Shown here one piece after another: positions 8,515 through 19,200 of a stretch of 64,000 bases of DNA. Positions within the stretch are counted from its first letter, which is position 1; each line of letters opens with the position of its first letter. The translations under genes were made by a program, and so were the position numbers. The notes beneath the pieces were generated by a model that saw only the letters and a program-made list of their open reading frames with translations, was not told the origin of the DNA and did not search any database. The DNA lies in assembly GCA_029213195.1 (NCBI GenBank), contig JARGNI010000031.1, forward strand, positions 2,848 to 66,847. The letters run 5' to 3'. This stretch comes from Verrucomicrobiales bacterium (GTDB lineage: Bacteria > Verrucomicrobiota > Verrucomicrobiia > Verrucomicrobiales > DEV007).

Positions 8515-9102
8515 ATGATCTTTTCCTGCTTCGCCGTTCTCGGATTCCTGATTTGGATAGGAGCCTCCCTCTTTCTTCTGTTTCGTGCCCGAACCCGGAG
8601 AGCAGGATTCATCTCGCTGTCCTTTGCCCTGGTAGCCTTCGCGCTTACGGTTTGGTGGTCTGATCCCGGTCGGATGACGAAAGAACCACCCGAGATGGAA
8701 GAGATCGTCGGGACCTGGAAGTGCTATCACGTCTCGCCGGGCTTTCTCAAGCGAGCGGGAATCTCGAGAGACGATTTCTCTTCGACGCTGGTATTCGCCG
8801 AGGACTCTACCGTTATCGTAGAGAGCATGCCCGACGAATCGGATACGGTATCGGCGAAGAGATCATGGAAACTTCAGCGTCCCGGGCTGACTCCGGCGGG
8901 AGCCTGGACGGTTGAAATCTCCTCGGGGCCGAGCCCCGGTCCCCACCGGCTGGTCTGTCGGAAGAAGATGGGTTTCCTGACCTTGTCGAAAGGAATCAAT
9001 CCCGTCTACGGAGAGAGGGCCTTGTATCGCCGTGTCTCTCCGGGGATCGAAGCTCGAGAATCTCCCGTCAAAGCGAAGAAGGAGGGCCAGGCGACCTTCT
9101 AG
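8515..9102 (+). CDS. Small membrane-anchored protein of unknown function
   Basis: This 195-residue protein opens with two hydrophobic helices (about residues 1-23 and 31-48), separated by a basic loop (FRARTRRAG). A soluble domain of about 140 residues follows, with a beta-rich pattern (EEIVGTWKCYHVSP, STLVFAEDSTVIVE) reminiscent of lipocalin-like 'how much' domains that begin GxW. The soluble part probably faces the cytoplasm if both helices span. I recognise no family. An AGG lies 6-8 bases before the ATG. The gene ends in a nested inverted repeat shared with the convergent giant gene. Confidence 0.65.
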   Translation: MIFSCFAVLGFLIWIGASLFLLFRARTRRAGFISLSFALVAFALTVWWSDPGRMTKEPPEMEEIVGTWKCYHVSPGFLKRAGISRDDFSSTLVFAEDSTVIVESMPDESDTVSAKRSWKLQRPGLTPAGAWTVEISSGPSPGPHRLVCRKKMGFLTLSKGINPVYGERALYRRVSPGIEARESPVKAKKEGQATF

Positions 9103-9120
9103 GGAAGGCAAACCTGGCCC
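9084..9120. terminator. Nested inverted repeat between convergent genes
   Basis: GGGCCAGG (9084-9091) pairs with CCTGGCCC (9113-9120), and inside it CCTTC pairs with GAAGG. It spans the stop codon of the plus-strand gene and lies just past the 3' end of the minus-strand giant gene. No T tract follows, so bidirectional termination is an inference. Confidence 0.5.
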
Positions 9121-9134
9121 ACGGAGTTCTCACT

Positions 9135-12100
9135 TCACGCCTTCTTCTTTCCGCGAGTGGGGGTGCTCATGAGAAAGGCAAGCCCGAGCAACAGGAGAAC
9201 CAGGACCAAAGCGGAACCGATCGCGAGACGATAGTTCGGCGAAAAGGTCAGATCGAGGGAGAGTGGGGCGTTCTCGGAGACTTGAACGGTTCGCTGGAAG
9301 GTGTAGACCGTGCCCTCCTCGGGGAGCGTGATCGTGATCGCCTGGGGAGCCGGCAGGGTGCTGCGTTGGTGATCGACAAGTCGACCCGCGATACGCGTCA
9401 GAGCGGCATTGTCCTCGCTCGTATTTCCCTGGAGCAACTGGCTGACTTCCTGAGGGCGATAGTTGAGGTCGCCCGCCTGAAGGACCCGGTTCTGATTGAT
9501 ACCGCTCTCGATCTGTTCTTCCTGTTGGTTGGGAGGAGTCTCACTCGGATTGTTGAGAAAGAGACGCTGACGGCGTGTGTTGAGTCCTACGACAGCCTGC
9601 TGCTTCTTCAGGTTCTCCAATTGAACCCGAGCATCCTCGTTCGAGGCGGCATCGAGGGCATACTGGTTGGCGACACTGTTGAAAGCCCAGCGAGCTTTGC
9701 TTTGGTCTCCTTCCTGGAGGAAATCATTTGCCTGCTTGAGGAGTGTGGCGGCTTTCTGGGCTTGCGCCTCTCGTTCGCCCTTGGCCTTGGAAAGGTAAGT
9801 GCTCTTGTCGAATTGAGTCCATCGCTGCTCTTGCTTGAGTTCGAGGTTTCCACTTCGATCGGTGAGAGAGAATCCCTTCGGAGCGACTACATTCCACTCG
9901 ATGTTTTCGAGTGGGACGTTGAGCTCGGGGCTGAGCAAGGCAAGGTCGTGGAGTTTCTCTCCCTCGATCGAATAGACAAAACGCACTTCGGCGGTCTTGT
10001 CGTCGGCGCCCGGCAGGATGTAGAACTGCCATGAATCTCCCTGGCGCACCGAGTGAACGCTCTCCCCGTTCACGAAGATGCTGAAGAGATCTCCGCCCGG
10101 AGGAAGGCCAACGGTAAGTCCGCTGCGCTGGACGACCTCCATGGTCAGGGAGACCGAGGTCAACTGGTCCCCAAGAGGAGAGAGCACTGAGGTCAGTTCT
10201 CCCCGAGCCACGCGAAGCTTGAGGGACTCGGCCAGGGAATGACGATCGACCCGGATCGGTAGCGTCTCGTCCGGAGAGATCGTGCGGAGCGAAAGCGCTG
10301 GAGCGGTGCGATTGCCCGCTTCGCGAAGCGATTGCGGCACCGTATTCCAGTCCGCATTCTGCCAGCCGCGGGGGAGTTCTCCAGGTTCGATTTCAAGTCG
10401 GCCACCGGCACGCACCGCAAAAAAGGAGGCCAGCTGACGGGCATCGGGGAGCGAAGCCGGCTGGAGATTTTCCTGGTCGTTGGCGCGATCGCCTCGGAAT
10501 TCGTATTCGATCCGAAGATCGATGCGACCGATCATGCGACGCTTGAACTGGATGCGCCAGAGGTCTTCCTCGTCCGGCACCTTGACGAGATCGCTGACCG
10601 CGTCGCCGGTGGCTCGCAAGGTGCGGTTGACTTCTTCGTCGGTGATGGGAAGTCGGATCAGAAGGTCCTGGATCGAGGCGTTCTCGACCTGGAAATTTCC
10701 GAAGAGCACGGTGCGAGTCTGTCCTTCTCGCAAGGTGATCTCCTGGAGGATCTCTCCGGTGAGCCAGGGATCGAGCTTCTCGATGCCGAGATTGAGGGTC
10801 CAGTCTTTCTGGAGAAGGCGAAAGGCGAGGGCTCCCTGGTCGTTTCCGCCGAGGGTTCGTGGGTCGACTTCGGAGACATTCTGACGGTTCAGGGTCCGGA
10901 GTCGGATCCCGGTCGTCGGTTGGAGGATGAGTTCTCCGGTCTGGCGGTTCGCTTCGCGCAGTTCGAAACGGGGAATGTTCCAGTCCGCGCTGGGGTCGGG
11001 AGCAGATCCTGTCAGCGAGACCGAGAACGCCTGGGCTCCGATCGTTTTTCCATTCAGATGCATCACGATGATGCGGTTGCCCTCTTCGGTCAGTTCTGCC
11101 CAGTGATGAAGGGAGTCGCCGGAAAGAGACTCGACTTCGAGCCCTTCGGGAAGTGGGAAGCTGAGTTGGAAAAGTCCGGCCCTCGTGATCTCTGCGGTCA
11201 GATTGACGGCGAGAACGACGCGTTCATCGCCGAGGGAGATGACTTGCTTGCTGTTGACCCGAATCTCCGGGGCGACGGGGGCGACTCGCAGGTCGAGACT
11301 GCCTCCATCGGTGCCATAGCGGTAGACGCGGTGCATGACGTTTCCTTCCCCGGCGTTGAGAGCCTTGTCGAAATCGGAAAGGTTGACGAGGGAAAGTGTT
11401 TCGGTCTCGGTCTTTTCTGGTTGGGCATCGGGGCCAAAGGCGAGGGCGACTCGTCCGACGTCGCTGTCAGCTTCGAGCACCCGCAGCGGAGCCAGGGTGG
11501 CATCGGCCGGAAGCGGGGCGAGACCACGCTGAGTCTCGACCATGATGACGAACGGCTTCGACTGTGCTGGCTCGAGACGAGTCTGCAGGAGACGAGTGTC
11601 GGCATCGAACTGCCAGGTCGCAATGGGGCCGGTCACTCCGCTCACGGTCAGTTCTTCGGGGATCTCGATTGTGAGATCGGAGATTTGTCCCTGGGCCGGG
11701 CGGATCTGGATGCGGTGACGACCGTCGATCACTCCCGGACTGGGAAGATAAAGGTGGGATGCTTCGACAAAGAATTGAGTCTCCTCCTGGCTGACATCGC
11801 GAGCCTGGGGACGGAGAAAGACTTTCGGATTGGGGCGCGGCGCCAGGAGGATGGATGCCGTGCTGGCTTGCTCCGATTTCTTGGAATCGATGCGAATGGC
11901 TTCCGGGCTTTGAAATTGCCAGTCCGGTTGGTCATAGCTGGCCTCGATTTTTTGAACCGCTGCCGGGCCCGTGGGGATGGAAAAACCTGCCGTCACATTC
12001 TTCACATCCATTTCGAAGGAAAACGTGGCGAGAAAATTGGCCTTCTCGGGGAGGGCAGGGGGAAATGGGTCCGCAAAGGGGTCCTCATCTACCACAGGCT

Positions 12101-15100
12101 TCGGAGCGGGTTCCGGGATGGTGATGAGGTAGCACAATCCCAGCCCCTCAACCTGCTGACGAGTAATCCGAAGCCCCTCGGCTTCGAACTTGGTCAAAAC
12201 GGCGGGAGCTCGAAGGAGGAGGAAACGGTCGCCTGTCTCTCCGCTGATACGGATCGAGCCAGTACCCTTGAGTTCGTGGTTCTCTTCCGAGAGTTTCCAC
12301 TCCTGGGTGATCTCGTTGGCAGGTTTCAAGTCCGCTGGCAGGATGCCCTGGGCCGAAACCGAGAGGGTTCCCAGGGAAAGGAGAAGCGCGCCGATCAATG
12401 TAGTTGCGGTTGCGCCTCCGCCTTCCTCCAGGTCGGTCGGTTCATCTCGCTCTTCTTCCGCCTTTCGCTTCTTTGCGGCAGCGCGTTTCTTTTTCATGTC
12501 TTTTCCGATGTGGATGAGCCTAGGGATGAGCAGGATGGCGATCCCGAGTCCAACCGCGAGGAAGAAATACGGAGTCCCGTTTCTCTGTAGAAGAATGCCG
12601 AGGGCTATCGCTACGATTCCCGCGACACGAAGAAGCCGGGCTCGGTCGGCAGCACTGGGGAAGAGAGAGAAGACAAGGGCGCTGATTCCGGCGACGACGA
12701 GAAGGGCTCCCAGCCAGGAAATGTTGGCCTGCCAGAGTTCGGTGTTCTGGATCGAAATCTCGAGGAGATCCTGGGGGAGTGTCACGGGAAGACTGATCTG
12801 GAGCGAATTCATCGGTCCGAAACCGGTGAAGGACCGAGTCGCCGAGACGATGCAAGCGAGTCCTGACGCGAGGTAGAAGCAGACCCCAAAAAATGTCCCA
12901 ATGCCGCCGAGTCGGACTAGGAACATCCCGATGGCGAGAAGGGCGAGAACGATGACAACCAGTCCCATTCCATTTTCGGCCAGCCATTCGAATCCCGTGG
13001 GGCGAAGCACGGGTGCAGGAGGAGAGACCGTTCCGCCACTTGGAACGAGGACGTAGTTTTCATCGGGAATCAGGCTCCATTCAGTCTTGAGAACCGGCAC
13101 CGTGACCCTCGGTAGCTGCAGCGTGGGATTCTCTCCCTCGACAACCGGTCGTCCCAGGCGGAGTCGAACCTCCGAAGGCGCATTGGAGTCGGTTACGGCG
13201 GGCAGGGGGATCAGCGTGGACTCGCCGGCCTGTCTCGCCGTGACGGGTTTCCCGGCGACGGACACGGCCCAGAGTCGGGTGTTCTCGGGCAGGTCGAGAC
13301 GCAGGGCCTGGCGACCCCGAGACTTTACGTAGTAGAGCAGGTCGGAGACCACCTCGCCATCGCGTGAGACTCGACTCTGGATTTCGGAGAATTCGATGAC
13401 CTGTCCGACGGTTGTGCCGGGCTCATACCAGGTGACATCGACGGCGAGATCGAAGGGACGACTCGTGTATTGCCAGGCTCCGAGGGAGGGCGCTGCGGAA
13501 AGGAGCTGGAATTCGGCCGGCAACTCGAGGGCATCCAGCTTGAGGAGGGTGTCGGACACGGTGGCGACCTCCGTCTTCACCTGCATCGGGCTGACGATCT
13601 GGAGAAAACCGCGCTCGCCTTCGACTCCGAGAGGAGTCACTCGTCCGGGTTGAATCGTGCCACCCTCGCGACCGAGGGGTTCCTCGAAGGTGATCAGGAG
13701 CGTGTAGGCACCGATCACAGGCTGGTGCAGCGTGACGAAGAGGGTTTCTTCGTCCTGGCGAAAGGAGCGGACATCCTTCCCGTCGGCGGTGACATTGCCG
13801 AGATCGGACGGGACCGTGACCGACAGTTCCGAGATCGGAGCTCCGGTGACGAAATAGTTGATGAGGACACTTCCGTAGGCGGTGCCTTCGCTGAGCGAGT
13901 AGAGGTGAAAGACGTCGGCCTGGATGCTCTTGGCGAGGACTTCGACACTCATCGTTGCCGACCAGTTCTGCTCCCGAATCCGAAAGGCTTGTTGGAGACC
14001 GGGAACCTGCTTCGGGAAATAAGAGAGGGGTTTCTCGACGAGCAGCTCGGTCTCGGTGATTCCGATGCGGAAGCCGGGCTCGGAAATGACCCCGATGTCT
14101 CCTCGGATCGCTTCCGCATCAGGGTGCTCGATGCGCGGCAGGATCCAGTCACCACCCTCGGCGGGAGTGCTCAACTCCCACTGCAGGGCGACGAGCTGGC
14201 GTCCGCTGACATCGGCGTTGAAAATGATCTTCAGCGTTCGCTGGCCATCGATGGGCTCCGACCCGACAACATAATCGGCGACAGATGCTCCACTGACGGA
14301 CACCACGGAATAGCCTTCGGGATAGAGGAGGTTCCATTCGCGGATGGGGGCTTCCCGGATGTCGAGTTCGAGCTGGCTCTCGATGACTCGGTCGGTGTCG
14401 GAAAATCGATAGAGCAGGATCTCGGAAACCGAGGTTTCGGGTTGAATCCGGTCGGCGGTGATCTCGTAAGCATATTCCGCCGAGGGAAAACGATAGACGA
14501 AAATCTGGCGGGCGGCGATCTGAGCGTCGGGATACTGATCGGGTGACAACTGGGTGAGCCCGGAAAGCCCCGACGTCTCGAGTCGGACGCTTCCCTCGTT
14601 GGTCAGGCGGATGTGTCCCGAATGTCGAACTGTTCCGATCGGAGTGATCTGGAGGGGCTCGGCCTTGACAGGAAAGGCACTGAGTGGCTGCTGGGTGCGA
14701 ATGACGAGCGCGGCCTGATCCTTGATGGGTTGGCTGAGCTTGACGGAAAGCTGACGACCATTGTCGTTTTGATCGAGCTTCCATCCCGCAACACCAGGGC
14801 CTTCGACATTGAGAATCTCTCCCTCGCCAGCCAGGTCCAGATCGAGCTGACTTAATTCCCCCTGGAGGATGCGATACTCGACCTGGTGGATTTGCTTGAG
14901 CAACCCTGCCGTGACACGGGTCTCGATCTTGGCCGTAGTACTGAAAAAGAGTTTCCCTTCGCCAATCTTTCTCGCCTCTTTCCAGGCGATGTGGCAGTGC
15001 CCAGTGGCAGGGAGAAATCCGGACTCACCCTCGGTGATGACTCCTCCATCGCGGAAGGTGACTTCTTCTTCGAATCCCTTGAGCGAGATGGGAGCCACGG

Positions 15101-16076
15101 TTCCCGAGGCGGCGCGGAAGGAGAGCTGTTTCCAGCCATCACCGCTCTGGATGCTGGCGACGAACTCGACTTTCACCGGCCACTCACCGGGCTTGTCGAA
15201 ATGGAGTTCATAGTGGGCGCCACCTTTCGGATGGGTGACGAGTACGAGATTCTGACTCTTTCCGCCGGGAAACGATTCGATCGCGACATCGCCCTCGAGC
15301 AACCTCAGGCTTGCTTCCGCTTCCGAGACACGGACGGTCCCCGTCAACTCAAAGGACGCAGACTTGCCATCCTCGGAGATTTCTCCAACGAGATTGGAGG
15401 AAATCATTTCGACCGGCTGAGGGGTGACTCCATCGCGGGAGAGCGAAAGGACGAGATTTCCCTGGCCCTTGCTCTGAAAGCGAACCGGGGGATTTCCGTT
15501 GTTGGCGAGAGGGAGGAAACCATCGAACTTGGTAGGTCGGGCATCCACGCCGTTGCGATACTGGAGTGAGATCAGCTGCTGGAATCCACTCGAAGCTCCG
15601 GTATCCGGGCCAAAGCTTGCGACGGTGAGAAGGGCGGGGAGTTCGAGGTCCTCCTGTTTCAACTGGATCGAGAAAACATGGTCGACCACAGGTTGGTCCG
15701 ACTTCTTGAGAGAAAGAGTCAGGTAGCGCTTTTTTTCCGTATCCGTTTCCACGGCCCAGGAGGCGAGAGTTTTTCCCTGCACCTGGACGACTTCGCCACC
15801 TCCGGAAAGCGCCAGGCGGAAGGTCGTGGCCTCTCCCTGGAGAACCTTTACTTTCGCTTTCGCATTGGTGTCGACCTGACTGCTGGAGACGACCACGGTG
15901 CTTTCGATCGAGGCCGTGTAGAAGAGAGGAGGCTTGGGCAGTTCGCCGCGAGCCTCGACGATGATCTTTCCGGTTCCGTTTTCACCGATACTCGCTCCCA
16001 CCGAAGCTTTGCCGTTCTTTTCCTGCGCAAAGAGCGAGGATCCGAGCAAGAGAAGGAGCAGGGGAAGTTTTTTCAT
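9135..16076 (-). CDS. Giant exported repeat protein with internal membrane cluster (2313 residues)
   Basis: The start at 16076 gives a clean signal peptide (MKKLPLLLLLLGSSLFAQ); a longer frame from 16127 would bury it. The first ~1020 residues are beta-rich with degenerate repeats. Each repeat pairs a segment such as YRILQGELSQLDLDLAGEGEIL with a V-G-V-W strand and ends in a Pro-rich strand before G-I-L-G-R-type residues. Several hydrophobic helices occupy about residues 1030-1190. A Lys/Glu-rich stretch (1193-1216) follows, then a second signal-peptide-like segment at 1222-1242 ending SVSAQG. More beta repeats follow, then a coiled/TPR-like region near 2090-2160 and one C-terminal helix (about 2283-2305) before a KKK tail. 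It is probably an envelope-anchored surface or periplasmic scaffold. The family is not recognised. It lies downstream of the sigma/anti-sigma pair on the same strand. Confidence 0.85.
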   Translation of the reverse strand: MKKLPLLLLLLGSSLFAQEKNGKASVGASIGENGTGKIIVEARGELPKPPLFYTASIESTVVVSSSQVDTNAKAKVKVLQGEATTFRLALSGGGEVVQVQGKTLASWAVETDTEKKRYLTLSLKKSDQPVVDHVFSIQLKQEDLELPALLTVASFGPDTGASSGFQQLISLQYRNGVDARPTKFDGFLPLANNGNPPVRFQSKGQGNLVLSLSRDGVTPQPVEMISSNLVGEISEDGKSASFELTGTVRVSEAEASLRLLEGDVAIESFPGGKSQNLVLVTHPKGGAHYELHFDKPGEWPVKVEFVASIQSGDGWKQLSFRAASGTVAPISLKGFEEEVTFRDGGVITEGESGFLPATGHCHIAWKEARKIGEGKLFFSTTAKIETRVTAGLLKQIHQVEYRILQGELSQLDLDLAGEGEILNVEGPGVAGWKLDQNDNGRQLSVKLSQPIKDQAALVIRTQQPLSAFPVKAEPLQITPIGTVRHSGHIRLTNEGSVRLETSGLSGLTQLSPDQYPDAQIAARQIFVYRFPSAEYAYEITADRIQPETSVSEILLYRFSDTDRVIESQLELDIREAPIREWNLLYPEGYSVVSVSGASVADYVVGSEPIDGQRTLKIIFNADVSGRQLVALQWELSTPAEGGDWILPRIEHPDAEAIRGDIGVISEPGFRIGITETELLVEKPLSYFPKQVPGLQQAFRIREQNWSATMSVEVLAKSIQADVFHLYSLSEGTAYGSVLINYFVTGAPISELSVTVPSDLGNVTADGKDVRSFRQDEETLFVTLHQPVIGAYTLLITFEEPLGREGGTIQPGRVTPLGVEGERGFLQIVSPMQVKTEVATVSDTLLKLDALELPAEFQLLSAAPSLGAWQYTSRPFDLAVDVTWYEPGTTVGQVIEFSEIQSRVSRDGEVVSDLLYYVKSRGRQALRLDLPENTRLWAVSVAGKPVTARQAGESTLIPLPAVTDSNAPSEVRLRLGRPVVEGENPTLQLPRVTVPVLKTEWSLIPDENYVLVPSGGTVSPPAPVLRPTGFEWLAENGMGLVVIVLALLAIGMFLVRLGGIGTFFGVCFYLASGLACIVSATRSFTGFGPMNSLQISLPVTLPQDLLEISIQNTELWQANISWLGALLVVAGISALVFSLFPSAADRARLLRVAGIVAIALGILLQRNGTPYFFLAVGLGIAILLIPRLIHIGKDMKKKRAAAKKRKAEEERDEPTDLEEGGGATATTLIGALLLSLGTLSVSAQGILPADLKPANEITQEWKLSEENHELKGTGSIRISGETGDRFLLLRAPAVLTKFEAEGLRITRQQVEGLGLCYLITIPEPAPKPVVDEDPFADPFPPALPEKANFLATFSFEMDVKNVTAGFSIPTGPAAVQKIEASYDQPDWQFQSPEAIRIDSKKSEQASTASILLAPRPNPKVFLRPQARDVSQEETQFFVEASHLYLPSPGVIDGRHRIQIRPAQGQISDLTIEIPEELTVSGVTGPIATWQFDADTRLLQTRLEPAQSKPFVIMVETQRGLAPLPADATLAPLRVLEADSDVGRVALAFGPDAQPEKTETETLSLVNLSDFDKALNAGEGNVMHRVYRYGTDGGSLDLRVAPVAPEIRVNSKQVISLGDERVVLAVNLTAEITRAGLFQLSFPLPEGLEVESLSGDSLHHWAELTEEGNRIIVMHLNGKTIGAQAFSVSLTGSAPDPSADWNIPRFELREANRQTGELILQPTTGIRLRTLNRQNVSEVDPRTLGGNDQGALAFRLLQKDWTLNLGIEKLDPWLTGEILQEITLREGQTRTVLFGNFQVENASIQDLLIRLPITDEEVNRTLRATGDAVSDLVKVPDEEDLWRIQFKRRMIGRIDLRIEYEFRGDRANDQENLQPASLPDARQLASFFAVRAGGRLEIEPGELPRGWQNADWNTVPQSLREAGNRTAPALSLRTISPDETLPIRVDRHSLAESLKLRVARGELTSVLSPLGDQLTSVSLTMEVVQRSGLTVGLPPGGDLFSIFVNGESVHSVRQGDSWQFYILPGADDKTAEVRFVYSIEGEKLHDLALLSPELNVPLENIEWNVVAPKGFSLTDRSGNLELKQEQRWTQFDKSTYLSKAKGEREAQAQKAATLLKQANDFLQEGDQSKARWAFNSVANQYALDAASNEDARVQLENLKKQQAVVGLNTRRQRLFLNNPSETPPNQQEEQIESGINQNRVLQAGDLNYRPQEVSQLLQGNTSEDNAALTRIAGRLVDHQRSTLPAPQAITITLPEEGTVYTFQRTVQVSENAPLSLDLTFSPNYRLAIGSALVLVLLLLGLAFLMSTPTRGKKKA

Positions 16077-16097
16077 GGAAAATAGGGTTCCGGATAG

Positions 16098-16114
16098 AGT
16101 CGAAAAGATCGACT
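16098..16114 (-). promoter_or_regulatory. Inverted repeat in the leader of the giant gene
   Basis: AGTCGA (16098-16103) and TCGACT (16109-16114) form a perfect 6-bp inverted repeat with a 5-base centre, 22-38 bp before the start codon. It could be an operator half or a leader hairpin. Confidence 0.3.
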
Positions 16115-16120
16115 GGGAAG

Positions 16121-16159
16121 TTGTCATTTGATTGTCAGCGAGTTGTCAGCGGTTTGTAA
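16121..16159 (-). promoter_or_regulatory. Four 11-bp-phased TTGTCA-type boxes upstream of the giant gene
   Basis: TTGTCA occurs at 16121, 16132 and 16143, with a degenerate fourth copy TTGTAA at 16154, each exactly 11 bp apart. The TGTCA-N6-TGTCA arrangement is that of Pho boxes and, more generally, of OmpR/PhoB-family direct-repeat sites. The boxes lie 45-83 bp before the start at 16076 and read TGACAA on the coding strand. Which regulator binds is not known. Confidence 0.55.
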
Positions 16160-16298
16160 AAAGGCAGAGGAGAAAGAGTGGCGGTCAACCCTGTAGGCTT
16201 GCCGACCCAACGGGGTGGGGTAGGAGAAGGAACAGGGTTGGATGGGGCATTGGAGAGGGGGGATTCAGGATCGAGATGGGGGCGTCGTTCGTGGATCT

Positions 16299-19200
16299 CT
16301 ACTCCGAGGTGAGCGACCGGGTTTTCTGGACCATTTCCTGAAGTTGCCTCAGGCCTTGGTCGCGTTTCCAGAGGGAGGGCAGATCGTTCAGAACGGTGGA
16401 AAGGGTTTCGAGTTCGACGAGTTGTCCGATTACGTCTTCCTTGAGACGGGACCCGAGGAAGGCAGCTGTACCGGCGACCCGCATGGCGGGCGCGGCCTGC
16501 TCGAATGGCGGGGTGTTGGGATCATAGAGAATCGGCCAGCGTTTCTCGACCATCTTACCTGTTGAGAGATCCCGAAAGCGTACAGAAACGGATCCGATAT
16601 CTCCTTTGCCTTCGGGCCGGGCTTCCACCTGGTAGACGGCCACTCCGGCTTCGGCGGCGGCGAGCTCGGCGGCATCGACGGCGTCGTTTCGGAAGTCCTC
16701 TTTCTTGAGCCGGTGTTTCTCGAATCCGATGAGTTGATAGGCTCCGACTCGATCGGGATTGAACTCGACCTGGACTTTCACATTCCCTGCGGCAGGACGA
16801 AGGGCACCGGCGATCTGGCGGGCAAACCCGGTGTCGGCATCCTCGGGTCGATCGAGAAGATAGTAGCGGCCATCTCCCTTGCGGGTGAGCGCTTCGAGAA
16901 TCTCATCGTTGAGTCCCTGGGCACCAATTCCAGCGGCATCGAAGGCGATTCCCGCGTCCCGGAATGTCTCGATCTTGGCGGCGAGACGGGTAGGTTCCGC
17001 GTCGCCCAGATTGGCGGCTCCATCGGTGAGGAGGATGATGCGGTTCTGGGCGTTAGGGACCTGCTGCTCCTGCGCTTTCTGGAAGGCGAGATCGAGCGCC
17101 GCCTCAAGGTTGGTTCCGCCCTCGCTGGGAAGGTTGACGACCCGGTCGAGAAGGGCTTTGGCATCCGCTCCCTTGGCGCGATCGGCGAGGAGACGAGGCT
17201 GACGAGCGAAGCTGATGAGGGTGACTTCGTCGGTCTCCTGCAATTGAGCGAGGAGGAGGCCCAGGGCGCGCTGCACCGTCTCACGGCGATCGGGACGCTC
17301 CATCGATCCCGAGTTGTCGAGGAGGAGGGTCAAGCGAAGTGGCACGGAGGCCTGGCGACCTCGCGCAGCCGTCGCGAGTGAGATGCGGAGCAGGTTGCGC
17401 TGCTGGATGAAGGGGTGACGCGCCTGGTTGAGAGCGACTCCGACCTTTTCTTCATGGGTCGGAATCGGATCCCGATAGTCGAGTGCGTTGACGAATTCCT
17501 CGACCCGGATCGTCTCCCGCTCCGGCCATTGGTTTTTGGAAAGGGCTGCACGGGCAAGATGAAAGGAAGAATCGCCGACATGGAGAGAAAAGGTGGAGAA
17601 GGGCTCTTCCTCGGCGCTCTTCTCGTCGAGCGCGAGCGATCGGAAATCGAATCCCCGAAGCTCCCGTGCTCCTCCAAGGAAATCTCGAGTGAATCGAACT
17701 TCCTCCTCCTTCTCTGCGGCTTCGCTCACCTGGTCGACGACGGCTTCGTCGGGATCGCGAGATCCGGAACGAAGTTTCTCGGTGATCTCCGCCTCGCCGG
17801 AAATGGATTCCTGCAGTCGAGCGACTCCGGCGATGATGACAGTTTCTGCCTCCTGCTCGGGACTCTTGCCCGATTTGTCCATCTCGAGCTTGCTCTCGAG
17901 CGAAGTGACCTCCTCCGAGAGATCGGAAAGCCTATGGAGGCTTTCGGCTTCCTCCTGCATGAGAGGCTGCTCGGCATCTTCCAGGGGAGCGCCACCGCCG
18001 CCACCACCGAAGCTCCCTTGGTGCGCGACCGGAGGAGCGAAGGGGTCGGCTGCAACAGACTTGTTGGGTGGCGCAGGGGTTTCCCAACCTTCCTTGATCT
18101 TCCAAAACATTCGGGCGCGGGTGTGGTCGCGGGCCTCGTCGTAGTATATTCCCCGGGTTCGCATCTCCTCGCTGTTCGATGCGATGAGATCGCCATCCAG
18201 CGCACTTTTCGGCATGGCGAAGTCGCTGTCTCCGAGGGGATTGGCGGCATTCGCTTTCTTTCTCTCCATTGCTTCCGTTCCTCCTCTCGGAGCGGCGAAA
18301 GGGTCGGCGCTTGGCTGCAGTTGACGACTCGAAAGACCGCCGGAACCCGCCTCGACCGGGGCGGCAAAGGGATCGATCGAGGCTCTACCTTCGGAGGCGA
18401 CTCCATTTCGGTCCTGATCCGCATCCGCACTGTAGAAGTGGAGGGAATTCGAAGCAGGTGCAGAGTCCTTCTTATCCATACCGGCTCCCCACTGTTCCAA
18501 ATCAATCGTGGTATCGTCAAAAGGATCAACCACGGCCAGGTTCGAGGTCGGCGGAGTTTGCTTGTCCGCAAAGGCGCGACCATTGACGATATCGACTTCA
18601 CGACTCTGGTCCCGGATTCCGCCGTCGATGGCCAAGCTGTCGTAGTTGTCCTCGTTTCGGGCAAGCCCGAAGGTCTGGGCACTTTCACTCTTCGCGACCT
18701 CCTCTTTGCGTCCAAAGTTCACCCCGGCGGGAACCGGGGCAGCAGGGGGTTGCGCGGCGGAACGATTCGCTTGCTGCTTTTCTGCCACTGGAAAACCAAT
18801 GGCGGTAGTGCCGTTCGAGACCATGGAGTCCATCTCCACGTTTCCGGAGGCGCCGATCTGGGTTTCGCCGAATCGTGATCCGATGTTTCCGGTGGCGACA
18901 GACTGATTCGAAGCAGGTGCCTCAAGAGCAGGGAGTTTCGTGCTCCCACTGACCCTTTTCATTTTCGATAAACTAGAGCCCCTCACCACTCCGTCGGTCA
19001 GAGCATACAGATGTGTGGTCGACGAGTCATTCTCTCCGGAGGAAGGAGTTGTAGCCTCCCCGGGAGATGCAGGGACTACCGCTTCCGCAGGCTTCGTCGT
19101 GATGGTGGGGCGGGATGGCTCCAGGGGAAGGGACTCTCGGATGACGCGGTCTTTGGTCCGGTTGTTTCCCTCGATCGAGACCGATTTCGCGCGATTCAGC

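Noticed and set aside
10332-12590. 752-codon plus-strand frame opposite the giant gene
   Set aside because: It mirrors the giant gene's codon pattern on the other strand in GC-rich DNA, has no domain, signal or start context, and the minus-strand protein has clear signal and membrane segments.
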